From: Lingula anatina
Taxonomy: Eukaryota; Brachiopoda; Lingulata; Lingulida; Lingulidae
Direction of reading: 5' to 3'
NCBI RefSeq assembly: GCF_001039355.2
Contig: NW_019775458.1
Span: 380,570-444,569 of the forward strand
DNA length: 64,000 bases
Below, in pieces: positions 25,601-35,644 of this stretch. Positions within the stretch are counted from its first letter, which is position 1. Each line of letters opens with the position of its first letter. Under the pieces are notes generated by a model that was not told where the DNA came from, made no database searches, and was given only the letters and a program-made list of their open reading frames with translations. Made by a program: the position numbers and the translations under genes.

Positions 25601-28600
25601 AGTACTTCACGACAACCAACCTTACCTAACCTCTTTAACCTCCATTACCTCATTCTAAACAATTCTGATCAAAAAACAACCATTACATAGACACTTACCT
25701 CCTTTCCATAACCTCGTTTTTACTGAGAGCGACGTCCCAAAGGCGTTGGTGGCATTGCACTGGTAGTAACCCTGGTCCTTGTCCTCGGGGTCAGTGATCA
25801 CCAGCGTGCCTATGTTGGGTTGGAGGGTGTAACGCGGCAGATTTCCTATCTCCAAATACTCCTTGTCTTTGTACCATGAATATCTGAAAATAAATAAATA
25901 AGTTCTGAATGGATAAAAATAATGAACATTTTAAATCTGTAGTTAGACTGAACTGCAGAATACAGTAGACTTTGCATATTATTATAACACTCAAAGATAC
26001 GAAAACTACATGCATAGTTACACCAAAAGTTGAGGTAGGTAATATTCATAAATTTCAGCTAATCATCCAAGTATTGCAAAATATTACACTGCACTCGGCA
26101 TAATTAGATCAAGTTACAACACAAAGAATAGTGTTGCTAATAATGTTAATAAATTTCAGCTTATGCCAAAGAGATGTTAGAGATTTAATATTATTACAGC
26201 CACCATACTTACGAAGGTTGTGGACTTCCTGAGGCTACACAGGGCAACTCCACACTTTCTTTTTGTCTGTATATGAACACCTTGGGGGCCTGTACATTGA
26301 TACTAGGGGGCTGTGTGAAGTCTTCAGCTAAAATAAAAAGCAGAGTTTACTGAATATTGCTACAAAAACTTATTGTCATATCACAACACAATCAGGTTGT
26401 CATAACCAACACAATTAGTTTGTCACAACCAACACAAGTTGTCACCACTAACACAATCAGCTCTTCATTATCAAGAGGTGCTCACAACGAAAGGCATCAA
26501 ACTTTCACAACAAAAACAATCAATATAATCAGCACATAATGGCAAACATAACCAGCAAGCCTATCCCTTGGTGTTCAGCATAATCTTAATTTTATTTTCT
26601 AACCAGAATTTCAATACATAAACAACACAACGCACAAGCAAAATAACCAACATTTAACAAAAATATTTCTAACAAACTGGGTTTTTTTTTTTTTTTTGTA
26701 TTGTGGGAAAGTGAAACTGCGTTTCTCTTATTTTGTGCATCAAATCAAGACTTATGCAACAAACCAACAAACACTTATAAGATTAAAAACATGCATAACT
26801 TCATACACCTTGCAACCAATCACACACAAAAAAATCTAAAAAAAAAAAAAAAAGACTTAAGCCAAGAGATTAGAAAAAAGTATGAATATAATCAAATCAA
26901 TGGGAGAAGGGGAGAAAAAGAAAAGACTTTCTTTTCAAACATCAGAAACTAAAAATTATACAGCTACTCAATTTTCCCTAAACTTATTCAAGAAGTCAAA
27001 GAACAGAAAAAGAACAAGAAACCCAACCTTTCTAACACACTTGAAGCAACAGAATGTCATTTTGTAACCTGTTAAACTAAAGAAATGAAAGAAAACCATA
27101 AGTTGTCCACAATGATAAGCAAATGGCTGAAACAACTAATGAAGTGGAAACATCACAATGCAGCGAAAGAGACCTTTGCCACCAGACCCGTATCTAAATA
27201 TCCCTACGGAAAAATGAAATCAGGATTTAAAAAATGATTATTTTAAAATGACAGAACAAAATAAGACTTAAAATCCACACCCCTAGAGAAAAACTCATGC
27301 ATACTGAGAATGAACACATAATCACCCAGGTGTGGCTAAAATTCCACACAAAAGTTAATAGATTGCTCAGAATATGAGAGCACAAGTGACAGACATCTGT
27401 CAGGTGATATCTGAAGAGGGAATAAAAAATAATGAGTGTCTTAGACGACAGATTGACAGCTGCCAATCAGGAGATATCACACAGCGGTGTACTTACAGCC
27501 TCCCTGCCAGTCTGTGAGGCCAGTCAAGCCTGCAGTGGGGGAGGGAAAAAAATTAATACACACAACATACACATTGGGTTGTCTCTAAAACTAGGTCATA
27601 CATGTAAAGGTCAGCCATGCTTCAACCATATAGGTCAACCAGAGGTCACCTCCATAAGGTCATCTAGAGGTCACTCTGGGGTCATATCAATACAGGTCAT
27701 CCATATCTAGCTCAATCAAATTTCATTTTCATAAAGGTCAAACAGATTCAGGTCATCTAAAGTTCATCTCTATATAGATCAAACATATATATAAGTCACC
27801 AAGTGCTCATTCATAAATGGGTCAAAGACAAACAGGTCAACAATCAGAAGGTCACTAAATGATACAAAAAAAGAAAAAAAAAAAAAAAACCTGACAAAGA
27901 CAATCACTCAAAGCAATGTATGATCAATATATAACCTAAAAACATTTTTATCTGGTATCTTACCCACTTTTATCCCACCATCTTAAATAATGCTTCAAAA
28001 ATAAACTATACTAATAAAAATACAGAGTTCATATTTACAATAAAAATAGAAGTTCCTTTCCTAATAGTAATCTATATTATGAATTTACTGCAGGAACCCC
28101 CCTGGATTTGAGTTATCAGCCAACACACTTCCCCTCCTGAATGGAGAGCTCTTACGTGATATTTGATCTTGCTGTCAAAAGTGAAGTGGCTGAATACAGT
28201 ATTTGCTCCCTTTTAGTGGTAATGTTTGGTCACAATTACCTCCATGAAAGAAGAAATCTTTAGTAATGTTTTCCCAGCATGAGAACAAAACATGAGAACA
28301 AAAGTTTGGTAAATTAATTTCTGAGATGAAAATGATTACCCATCGACTGGTTAATTGATAAAATGAATCACTAAAGACTGGTCTTTGGATCTTTGTTACA
28401 TCAGAACCAATGGTTAATTGCTGATAAGTATTCATCTCCCTTAAACAGAAAATGGAAACAGTATTCAGAACTAATTGAAGAACTAAAGCCTTGTTTTCTT
28501 TATAGCCACATACCAATATCATTAACAACACAAATGAAAAAAAAAAAACCCAGGGTGAAAATCCAAATCACAAATATTTTAATAAATTTACAAATGAAAT

Positions 28601-29710
28601 TTAAAAAGAAATTTGAATCCAAAACTTAAAATGTAAAATGACAATCCTATACCACAGCCCTCATAATAACCCCGTTCACTTCACCAAGTCAAAAATATGT
28701 CTTTTTTGAAACTAAGTCAAGAAACCCAGGGTGCCTCCCTTATTCCCACACCACAGTGCCATTAGCTGTGTTGACTATATATCTGTAGACATATTTGCCT
28801 TATTGATTGCAGCCCCGGACTTCTCCACTGCCAACATAACCCTGATCTATGCAGCATGTAATGTATTGATCCCCTCGACGACCTCAACTCCAATCCCTCC
28901 GAGTTGCTACCCTTTTCGGACAGTTTCTATAATACTTATTGTATTCTAGCACGATCCAAATGAATATCGTGCCAGGACTTGGTCGAGAAAATGCTGTTTT
29001 TATACAGAATTAGACAGAGTTATCAGGTTTTCTGTGAAATGGGGAGTGTGACTGAAATGGAGCAGTGTTTGCAGGGTTTCAGCTTTTGAGAGAATCTCAG
29101 TGATTGAAGTGCATTATGTTGTACATTGATTTCAGTCTCTTTGTGTGAAAAGAAGCCTGGTTCCTGTTTTTTATCCTTCAATTTTTTTTTCACCTAGCAG
29201 CATTTCTACTAGATAATAGCATTTAGAACAGTATTCAGTTACGATGTTTTTGCCATTTAATTTCTCCATTCTTTTTTCATCATAAATCATTCCCACTGCC
29301 TCATCTTTTTAATATCCCAGTGAGAGACACATTATTGCAAATGAATACATACACTAGCACACACACACACAAAATGCCCAAATTTTTCTAGCAATGAAGC
29401 CGGCTAGCTGAAGAGCACTCGGCAAATCACAACTTGAGTACCACTACATATCCACTCTTTCATATCTCTCTCTCTCTCTCTCACATACACATACACACAC
29501 ACACACACATACACACACGCACACACACAAATGCAAAGACACAAGCAGGCCAGAGACAAATACAGCCAAGCAGGCCAGAGACATGCACATGACTACAGGC
29601 AACCACCCCCCCACCCACACGCCCCCCTCCCCCCTCTACTCACTTCCTTGTCCCCGCACTCCTGCCAGGCAGCAGCAGGCAGCCACCACAACTGCGAGTC
29701 CCACCATCAT
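6666..29710 (-). CDS. Nrg: Neuroglian / L1-family cell adhesion molecule, complete coding sequence
   Basis: Homophilic neural adhesion receptor linking neighbouring cells to the ankyrin-spectrin skeleton. Coding exons, 5' to 3' on the minus strand: 29710-29644, 27529-27497, 26327-26213, 25883-25699, 23750-23580, 23375-23247, 22640-22532, 22224-22034, 21830-21699, 21233-21087, 20791-20607, 20393-20303, 20050-19754, 19424-19054, 18560-18326, 18010-17880, 17508-17259, 16933-16811, 16562-16365, 16008-15877, 15151-14990, 14623-14498, 14173-14101, 6870-6666. All junctions are GT-AG and keep frame; the sum is 3858 nt (1285 residues), a usual L1-family length. Order: signal peptide, six Ig domains (each with its Cys pair and Tyr-corner such as DSGKYTCVA), five FN3 domains, one TM helix, cytoplasmic FIGQY. 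The six-Ig/five-FN3/FIGQY plan is diagnostic of the L1 family. Alternative cytoplasmic exons were not found but cannot be excluded in the 7.2-kb last intron. Confidence 0.95.
7544..7634. repeat. (TA)n - T-tract - G-tract compound microsatellite
   Basis: About 23 TA units are followed directly by about 33 T and then about 11 G. Such a tract is highly slippage-prone and its exact length in the assembly should not be trusted. Confidence 0.95.
8473..10224. repeat. 1752-bp direct duplication, copy 1
   Basis: Base-for-base match to 10226-11977 at a constant offset of 1753, with only a handful of substitutions (for example in the segment 8600-8640). The copy ends exactly at the gap base 10225. This fits two contigs whose overlapping ends (or two haplotypes) were not merged, rather than a biological tandem duplication. 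Confidence 0.95.
9262..9555. mobile_element. MITE with GGRCCCGTT terminal inverted repeats (also in the duplicate at 11015-11308)
   Basis: The left end reads GGACCCGTTTCGTAAAAGAA. The right end, read inverted, is GGGGCCCGTTGCACAAAAGA. The ends agree for about 28 bases, including the following ACTT. The copy is about 290 bp and noncoding. It appears twice here only because it lies inside the duplicated contig overlap. It resembles the element at 22715-22992. Confidence 0.65.
10225..10225. other. Scaffold gap (single N)
   Basis: A lone N separates the two copies of the 1752-bp block. The bases on either side are the end of copy 1 and the start of copy 2. Confidence 0.97.
10226..11977. repeat. 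1752-bp direct duplication, copy 2
   Basis: Second copy of 8473-10224. It continues past 11977 into unique sequence, as expected if the right-hand contig begins at 10226. All small open frames in copy 1 recur here at +1753. Confidence 0.95.
14101..14173 (-). CDS. Nrg: Neuroglian juxtamembrane cytoplasmic exon
   Basis: This 73-nt exon encodes VHEKEQLRGPEFEQHEGGFG then EYQRG. The conserved acidic/aromatic pattern GGFxEY is shared with the cytoplasmic tails of neuroglian proteins. It is separated from the last exon by 7.2 kb of intron. Confidence 0.9.
14498..14623 (-). CDS. Nrg: Neuroglian transmembrane exon
   Basis: This exon encodes a single long hydrophobic helix (WFYGMIIAILALILILIVVC) followed by the basic stop-transfer sequence LRRKRG and ENYP. 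It joins the FN3-5 exon in phase 1 and the next cytoplasmic exon, which starts VHEKEQ. The RRKRGxxYPVH-like membrane-proximal stretch resembles that of arthropod neuroglian. Confidence 0.95.
14990..19424 (-). CDS. Nrg: Neuroglian exons for FN3 domains 1-5
   Basis: Exon 19424-19054 encodes all of FN3-1 (RPEPPKVVTIMECG … YTFRVLAQNRIG) and the start of FN3-2, which ends in 18560-18326 (ITYYRLD … YAIKVQAINSMSAA). FN3-3 is in 18010-17880 and 17508-17259 (GYQIQFWLEEEG … VAQVRVINKKYAG). FN3-4 is in 16933-16811 and 16562-16365 (ITGYDIGYRT … YRVYVWARTNVGRG). FN3-5 is in 16008-15877 and 15151-14990 (FYVQYRKKG … TYEVRLVAMNSKQ). Conserved Trp and Tyr of the fold are seen in most. All exon joins keep frame. 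Confidence 0.92.
15589..15763. mobile_element. 175-bp MITE, copy 1, with 5-bp target duplication
   Basis: The copy is flanked by TTCCT on both sides (15584-15588 and 15764-15768). Termini CTGTGGTAGTGCT and, inverted, CTGGGATGGTGCT form a short inverted repeat. Inside, TTAGCCAAAT and its inverse ATTTGGCTAA recur. It is about 70-75% similar to 42462-42637. It lies in a neuroglian FN3 intron. Confidence 0.75.
18092..18158. repeat. (GT)n / GTAT microsatellite
   Basis: Interrupted GT-rich dinucleotide tract in the neuroglian intron between exons 18326 and 18010. Confidence 0.9.
19754..20050 (-). CDS. Nrg: Neuroglian exon for Ig domain 6
   Basis: Unlike Ig1-5, this domain is encoded by a single 297-nt exon. 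It starts at APTTLLTVPQDQ and contains NVKFVCTART, MYWLKDSERIN and SGKYTCVAKN, the Cys-Trp-Cys pattern of an I-set domain. Both flanking junctions are phase 1, so the domain is a symmetrical module. Confidence 0.92.
20303..26327 (-). CDS. Nrg: Neuroglian exons for Ig domains 1-5
   Basis: Ig1 to Ig5 are each split over two exons. Ig1: 26327-26213 and 25883-25699 (VELPCVASG … GYYQCNATN). Ig2: 23750-23580 and 23375-23247 (LKLTCSPPT … IYRCVAYN). Ig3: 22640-22532 and 22224-22034 (IAIKCIFGG … TYSCEATN). Ig4: 21830-21699 and 21233-21087 (AEFFCRAEG … LVVQCNATN). Ig5: 20791-20607 and 20393-20303 (TIIPCQVFG … EYACHASN). The first four domains would form the horseshoe fold known for L1 proteins, which carries homophilic binding. 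Confidence 0.93.
20804..20858. repeat. (ACAT)n followed by GAGAG/GGGA tract
   Basis: About six ACAT units followed directly by an imperfect purine-rich tract, immediately upstream of the Ig5 exon acceptor. Confidence 0.9.
22715..22992. mobile_element. MITE with about 68-bp terminal inverted repeats
   Basis: The left arm (TTTTTCACAAAAAGAACTCC … AACTTTTTAGACCAAAATTT) and the inverted right arm (GTGTTTCACAAATGAACTTT … AAGACCCAAATTTTAGTCTA) align over roughly 68 bases with gaps. About 278 bp, noncoding, in the intron between the two Ig2/Ig3 boundary exons. Termini resemble those of 9262-9555, suggesting one family. Confidence 0.6.
23751..25698 (-). other. Nrg: Neuroglian intron between Ig1 and Ig2
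   Basis: A 1.95-kb intron without coding exons. The part 24480-24900 is less AT-monotonous than its surroundings and holds several TAATCC/CTAATC and TTAATTAG words, a possible regulatory block, but nothing firm can be assigned. Confidence 0.4.
26370..26530. repeat. Degenerate minisatellite (CAACACAATNNG-like unit)
   Basis: Repeated, diverged words such as AACCAACACAA and TTGTCA recur about every 20-25 bases in the neuroglian intron upstream of the Ig1 exon. Confidence 0.5.
27497..27529 (-). CDS. Nrg: Neuroglian 33-nt microexon (candidate cassette)
   Basis: A 33-base exon with a CTGCAG acceptor and a GTAAGT donor encodes about 11 residues (SLTGLTDWQGG) between signal peptide and Ig1. The upstream exon ends in phase 1, the microexon starts and ends in phase 1, and the Ig1 exon accepts phase 1. 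It can therefore be included or skipped without frame change (…GQGS LTG… or …GQGTEDFTQ). Vertebrate L1-family genes have a regulated mini-exon at the same place, so this is a plausible counterpart. No transcript evidence is available here. Confidence 0.75.
27592..27853 (+). promoter_or_regulatory. Array of AGGTCA nuclear-receptor half-sites with three DR5 pairs
   Basis: Roughly eleven exact AGGTCA hexamers plus variants (GGGTCA, AGATCA, AGTTCA, AAGTCA) occur in one orientation over 260 bp, just upstream of the microexon on the minus-strand gene. Half-sites at 27632/27643, 27657/27668 and 27668/27679 are direct repeats spaced by five bases, the arrangement recognised by RAR-RXR heterodimers. 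It could equally be a decayed minisatellite whose unit happens to contain AGGTCA. Confidence 0.45.
29467..29530. repeat. (CT)n and (AC)n microsatellites
   Basis: A short (CT)n run followed by interrupted (AC)n, downstream of the signal-peptide exon in the first coding intron. A smaller (AC)n lies at 29360-29371. Confidence 0.9.
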
Positions 29711-29777
29711 CTTGTCTCTGCCTCCCTTCTTCTCCCTCTGGTTACTTCAGCCTTCCACTGTCACTGGGCTGACACTG
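29644..29777 (-). CDS. Nrg: Neuroglian exon with start codon and signal peptide
   Basis: The acceptor (TTTATTTCAG) precedes 29777. Tandem ATGs at 29710-29705 open the frame MMVGLAVVVAACCCLAGVRG, a textbook signal peptide with a hydrophobic core and small residues near the cleavage site. The exon ends in phase 1 at 29644, followed by GTGAGT. An in-frame stop just past the donor rules out read-through. The 67 bases from 29777 to 29711 are 5' UTR, so at least one noncoding exon must lie further upstream. The acceptor sits inside a 56-bp tandem repeat. Confidence 0.88.
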
Positions 29778-29922
29778 CTGAAATAAACAAATGTAACCAT
29801 GGTAAATCAGACATCACTATGGCAACCATCCTGCTGAAATAGACAAATGTAACTATAGGAAATCAGACATCACTATGGCAACCATCCTGCTGAAATAGAC
29901 AAATGTAACCATGGTAAAACAG
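29775..29922. repeat. 56-bp tandem repeat carrying the splice acceptor
   Basis: Units at 29775-29830 and 29831-29886 differ at only a few bases. A partial third unit runs to about 29922. Each contains TGCTGAAATA, which on the minus strand is TATTTCAGCA, a ready-made 3' splice site. The most downstream of these is the acceptor of the signal-peptide exon. Confidence 0.85.
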
Positions 29923-31712
29923 ACTGAGATAATAGTTTTTTTTTTTTTTTTTTCCATTACAGAACTCAGACCTCTGCTTCTTTGGATGCTGAAAAAATAC
30001 TAAAATTTAATTATAAAAACTTTGGTATTTTCCAAACAGGAAGATACTACAACTTCCTAATTAAGGAGCTGTAAAAACAAAATCAATAATACTACGGTTG
30101 AATTACCAAGCGTAGGCATGCCAAAATTTTGTTACCATTTGCTCAACTGCTAGTCTAATAGGAAATATATAATTTAATCTACAAAAAATTGTTCCTTAAC
30201 AATCAAACAGCACAGAAAAGCAACTATTATTCTTAATCAATATTAAAGAAAAAGGTGGCCAACATGCACATCACAACGAGGGAAAGTCATTAGACCCATT
30301 ATTAAAACACCATCCAAAATTCCATATTGAGGAAATGTACCATGTGCCATCAAAACAAAATCAAAATTGTGCTTTATGCATAATACATACAGTCATAATA
30401 CATACATACAATAATTCAGCTCCACCTCAAACTGATATTGCAAGTCTGGCAATCAAAGCGCCCTCATAGGAATGATCACCCTTGTTATCCATGGCTCGAC
30501 TCATTCAGCAAGTTAGGTGATAAAATAGCCCTGGGATATGGATATTGGTCGAGTAACCACAAGCAGACCTTACATAACACGTCCTCCTACATCAGTGAAT
30601 CAGTATTAACACCCTTCTAAGCCATGTATAATAAAACAAGCCATACTTGGCTGCAACAAGTAGCCATCGATCAAGGTCGCTTTTTCAACAACAAGCTAAG
30701 GTGCAAGTGCCCAGCAAAACTAGCATGTGAATTGATCTCGCGCCATCTATTTCCACAAAAACACGCATTAAATCACCAGATAATAGCCAACTCGGGAAAT
30801 TAGACACTGGAGTTGTCAAACTTTGATATTGATTAATTAAAAGCGTCCCATTTCCTGGGAAAATACATGAGACATCTCTCTCAGTTCTGTCCTCTCCTCG
30901 CGCCCATTTTGTGACAGAAAGGGGGAGGGCGGGGGCGTGTCAGAAATTCAGATGAATACCAGACCAAAAAAATCAGCAACCTCTAAGAATCTAAATGATT
31001 GAGAGAATAAAAAAAATTCTGGTTGTGCAGAAACATTATATAGATTTTATTTCCATATCAACTGCAGGAAGCAGAGTTTTCCAACTGTGACAACATGAAA
31101 ATGAACTAGCTACTAGACCATTCAATGAACAGGTCACAAATGGTAGCTACCTGACATGGAGGACCCTGAAGTGTCAGATAAGCATGCAACTAGATTCCTC
31201 AGTGTACATAAAACTTTGAATCCATTGATCAAAAAAAATCCATTCATTAAACAAGAATTTTTCATTGCCACCTACATTAAGAGTGCAAATAACTTTAAAA
31301 TGTGCACCTTATATCTGAAATCCACCTTTTTTTTAATAATGTGCATCTTAAAAAATTCATGCAATATAAATAAAAATGTTTAAATGATACACTCATTAAA
31401 AACTATGGTTCCTCATTTGTGAAGTTTCTGACATCTCAACCAAGTTATCAAAAATATCTAAAACAAAACACATGGCAAGTCTTTTTGCTTAATCCCCCTT
31501 TAACTACTCTCTGTTTGGACCAGAATGAATCTGAGAAAGAACATGTCCAGCAATAAATAAAAACCATCCACAGCTTTTCAGCCACCCAAGAAGTGATGAG
31601 GGTCAACCGTGGTCATCTACTTGACCCTCCTGACCATCATGGCAGGTTCAAAGTGGTTTCCAGGGGGAAATACTTGCAGAATACTGGACATGTGTAAAAC
31701 TTAAGTATCTTA

Positions 31713-31928
31713 GGCTCTGTTCTCACAACTTTTTAGATCGATCTATCACCGCAGGGAGTCTCACTAGATTACTGTCAGATAATCCGCCTTAAGTGTCCGT
31801 CCCCGCCTACTACAAGCAGAAAGGGATAATTAACTTTCATGTCCGCCCGGCTGACAGCTATTTAGCGTGAACCCCCAGGGAGTTAGGTCGATCCAATGTA
31901 GGTCGATCTAATCTATGAGAATGGGGTG
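31713..31928. mobile_element. 216-bp MITE with TTA target duplication (PIF/Harbinger-like)
   Basis: TTA flanks both ends (31710-31712 and 31929-31931). The left end reads GGCTCTGTTCTCACAAC…TAGATCGATCT. The right end, inverted, reads CACCCCATTCTCATAGATTA then GATCGACCT. The TTCTCA and AGATCGA blocks match. A 3-bp TTA duplication is the signature of PIF/Harbinger transposition. No coding sequence. Confidence 0.55.
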
Positions 31929-34900
31929 TTAAACAGCAGTAAAATGCGAGTGGTGGGCAAGGAAATGAATAAAAATCTTGGGAAAGTTTTTGTTTTGTGT
32001 TTGTTCTATTAAACTAGCATAAAGGAAAAAAATACCCGCTGCCAGTGAACCTGTATTGAGATGCATGCAACTAAGCAACATATTCTTTCAATAATAATAT
32101 CATTTAATAAAACAAATCAAATTTCAGTTTCTTTTTTTCCAAGACGTCATATTTTTTCCAGACTTGTTAACCAGTTGGACCACTTCAACCTCCTGATCCC
32201 AAACTTCATTCCAAACAACCATCCGTGCAAACACTGCTACAAAAACAACATCAATAATGTTACAAAAACAACCAATATTATTCTTCAGCCCCGCCTCAAA
32301 GAGCCCAAAAGCCGCCATTAAACATGTGCCTCCCTACACTTTCGACACAGTCACTCCTTTCTTCGGCACACCTGCGTACACTGGGCACCAGCCTCAACAA
32401 GATCAAAGGACCAATATGGCTACTCCCGCTCATTGATAATCGATTGTACAAATCTACTACCACCAATTGGTCGATATAACTTAAAGTAGCCCTCGTTACT
32501 GCCATTCTTTTCCTTATATCTTTTATTTAGTTAATCTAATATGCAGTAATGTTTTCTGTTACTTTATGGACTCCTTTTTAAGTGATTGGGGTTAATCAGA
32601 AAATACACTGTGATGTTTTTGTATTTAAACTTCAGCTTTCTGCCTGAAGCAATTGCACTCACAATAAAGATTTTTTACTCAACAATAAAAGCTTTTCTAT
32701 CTCAACAAGGGTCCAAATATTTAAACTACCAAATCTTACAAAAGTGTTCGATAAAAATGTGGGCTTTAAGTTTCATCATCACTGCAAGAACTGGGATATT
32801 TTAATTAGAAAGCAGACTTTGCATAATGATAATTCAACAGCTAATAACCAATATTATCATCTTGAACAAATCTTGTAAAACTGATGTAAATATAACTTGA
32901 AACTTAAGACAAATAAGAAAACTCCCGCCCTAAAGTAAATGATGAATAATGCAAAATTCACCAGATACATCACCACATAAAAATCATTACACACCTTTTT
33001 GAAAGAACTTACACAAAAAATACATTCCATTTCATGACTGGCTCTATTACTACTGGAGTACATAATAGAGGGCTGTCAGGCAAGGTACAAGGTAAAGTTG
33101 AGTGGAAACAGAACTGGCATCTTCATTTCTGTCAAGTAGCTAATTCTTCATCTGGCGCCATTTTGTTGACAGCTATCACATGAGCACTTGTAGACGCTGT
33201 CTTGTTGTATCACTCTCAAAGTAATAGTATGAAAATACTTTTCTCTAAATCACTCAGAATACAGAACAGCCTGATTCATTCCTATTGCATTTTTTACTGA
33301 CAGTTTCCAAGAGGCCAAATAAAACCTTTTTCTTTAACAGCATTCTCTCAATGAAAAGACAGCATCATCACTGAGTGTAGAATGCCAGATTAACACTATG
33401 TAAAAACAGGGTTGAATGCAAGACCCATGGTCAGCAGTAACCAGGACTCAACAGATGGGCATTACTCGCACAGTACAACAGTGATATATGATGTCAGGCA
33501 ACAATTTTAGTTGTTCTTGCCCGCAAATGATAGTTGAGGTCGCACTAACACTCATTATGATCGCCAGATGCAAAAAAAAAAAAAGTCTTGTCGAGATAGG
33601 TAATCAAATTTGTAGTTCCCATTTGTTACAACTGATGAAGTGAAAAACAAATGCATCCAGCTGTAATTAGAACATCCCACGTTCTAATTCAAAGAAACTT
33701 CAATTCACCATATCGGAAGTTGACATGTGCTGTTTGCACCCAACAAAGCAGACCAATAAATAATGTTTCCAGTATAACCTAGCCTTGGCATTATCCATAT
33801 CCTCATCTATTCTTTAACTGGGGCTCTTGGAAGGCTTTTAACTTTTCACACTAAGTGGTCAATACATCTTAAACTATGTAGCTGTCCTTCCATAGATTCC
33901 ATAACACTTGAACAAAAGCTGCAGTCTCTCACTTTTATCTGTTCTACAGAGTGATATACAAAGTGATCAGCACACTGCCTGTACAGACACTTGAGATCCA
34001 GAGTCACATTCAAAGTGGTACACTACAGACCATCAATTCTCTTTAACTTTAAAATAAGAAAGCAGGCACTTGACTGCAATTTCCTGTTACCCATATAAGG
34101 CACTGTCATCACCCTCTTAATGAGTCTGGGAATAAACCAAGATACAAAATATTAACCGTCCACTGCCCCTCAAACCCACCTCCTTGTTACCCAGAAATTC
34201 AATTTCCCCAAGACCCATGAATCAATCACTTTATTTTGAAAGACTGTCTTAATATTTTCAATTCAGAGGATTCCTAAGGACTGATCTAGCCATTGTGCTT
34301 GTGCCACATAAAGGTGATTAATAAAAATAGGAATGACGGCAATGTGATATCTATTAGTCAACCAATCTTTAAGACCTTAAGAAATTGACAAAATAGTGGT
34401 TAATTATGACTTGGACAGTGGAGGATGGATTATCAGTTTTTTAAAACTATCTTCTATCTCTAAATTTCAACAGATGATAAACTGGGTGGAAAAAAAGATC
34501 TTTAATTCCTGGACAAATCAGCCAATTTTCCCTCTAGTAACAGAACTTGAAAAGGTGACTGATCCATCACCACCTTCACAAAACTACAGGCAATTTATAT
34601 TCTGATACCAAAACTTGTTCAAGTGATTTATTAATGTAGAAAACATTTTCTATGCACCATTACCTACAAGTCATTCCACGTCATAATTAGACAGTATAAG
34701 TCAATATTTTCATATTGTCTATAATCCGACTTTCTAAATAGGATTTTTCTGAGGAAATGTTTCATAATGCCATTCACTTGGACTTAATTAAACAGACAAA
34801 AGAACTGAAACAAAGCAATTAATCCTAATTGTATGGCACCATAATTCAGTTAATCACCAGTATTAATGATGTCAGAGCAAATGGAAAGGCCATAATTAAG

Positions 34901-35644
34901 ACAAAAAATGGCAATATTTTCCTTAATTTCTCACATATATAGACACTGGAACAGAAGGCATAATAAAGGATGGGGATGATAATTTTAAGCAGCAGAGATT
35001 TATAATCCAGCCAACTATAAATTAATTAAGAACATTTATTCAAAATTGAGCAATATCCTTTATCGAACAGAGTGTACACAAAAGCAGCCATTAGAAATTA
35101 TACGTGTATATAAAAATCTATTTTTTCCTACCACCAATACCCAAGATTTCTTTTTTTTTTTTTTACTATTTCAGCAAACAGCTGGCTGTTCATTTACATC
35201 CCTGGCATCAAATGACTGTAAATAAATAGATTGTTTGATGATTAAGACCTCATTAACTACCAACGCACAGCAGGAGTCCAATCAGGAGAGGTGATGCCAC
35301 AGTGACCTTCATCTCTGCCAGGTTAACAGACATGAAAAACGATCTCAAACATAAAACTAGCTATTCAGGGTGTGGAACTTGTCCTTATTTTATTATTATT
35401 ATTTTTTATTTAAATACTTTATTTTTTTATCATCATTAATAACTATATATCTATTTTTGTTTTAACTTAACAAGATCGGCATTTAAAGGTGGGTCTAAAT
35501 TTAAACTAAACGATAAAACCAATGGTGACATGCCAAATCACTCCCCGGACCAAGAACGGTGATGCTGACCCAGTGGTTGTATCTGTACCCTGCTGCTTTA
35601 AAAAGAGCCCAAGCCTTCCTTTCACCAATGAAAAAAAGTCTTGC

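Noticed and set aside
32290-32510. GC-richer island with a 69-residue minus-strand open frame
   Set aside because: The frame has no domain character. The island could be regulatory, but nothing positive supports an exon.
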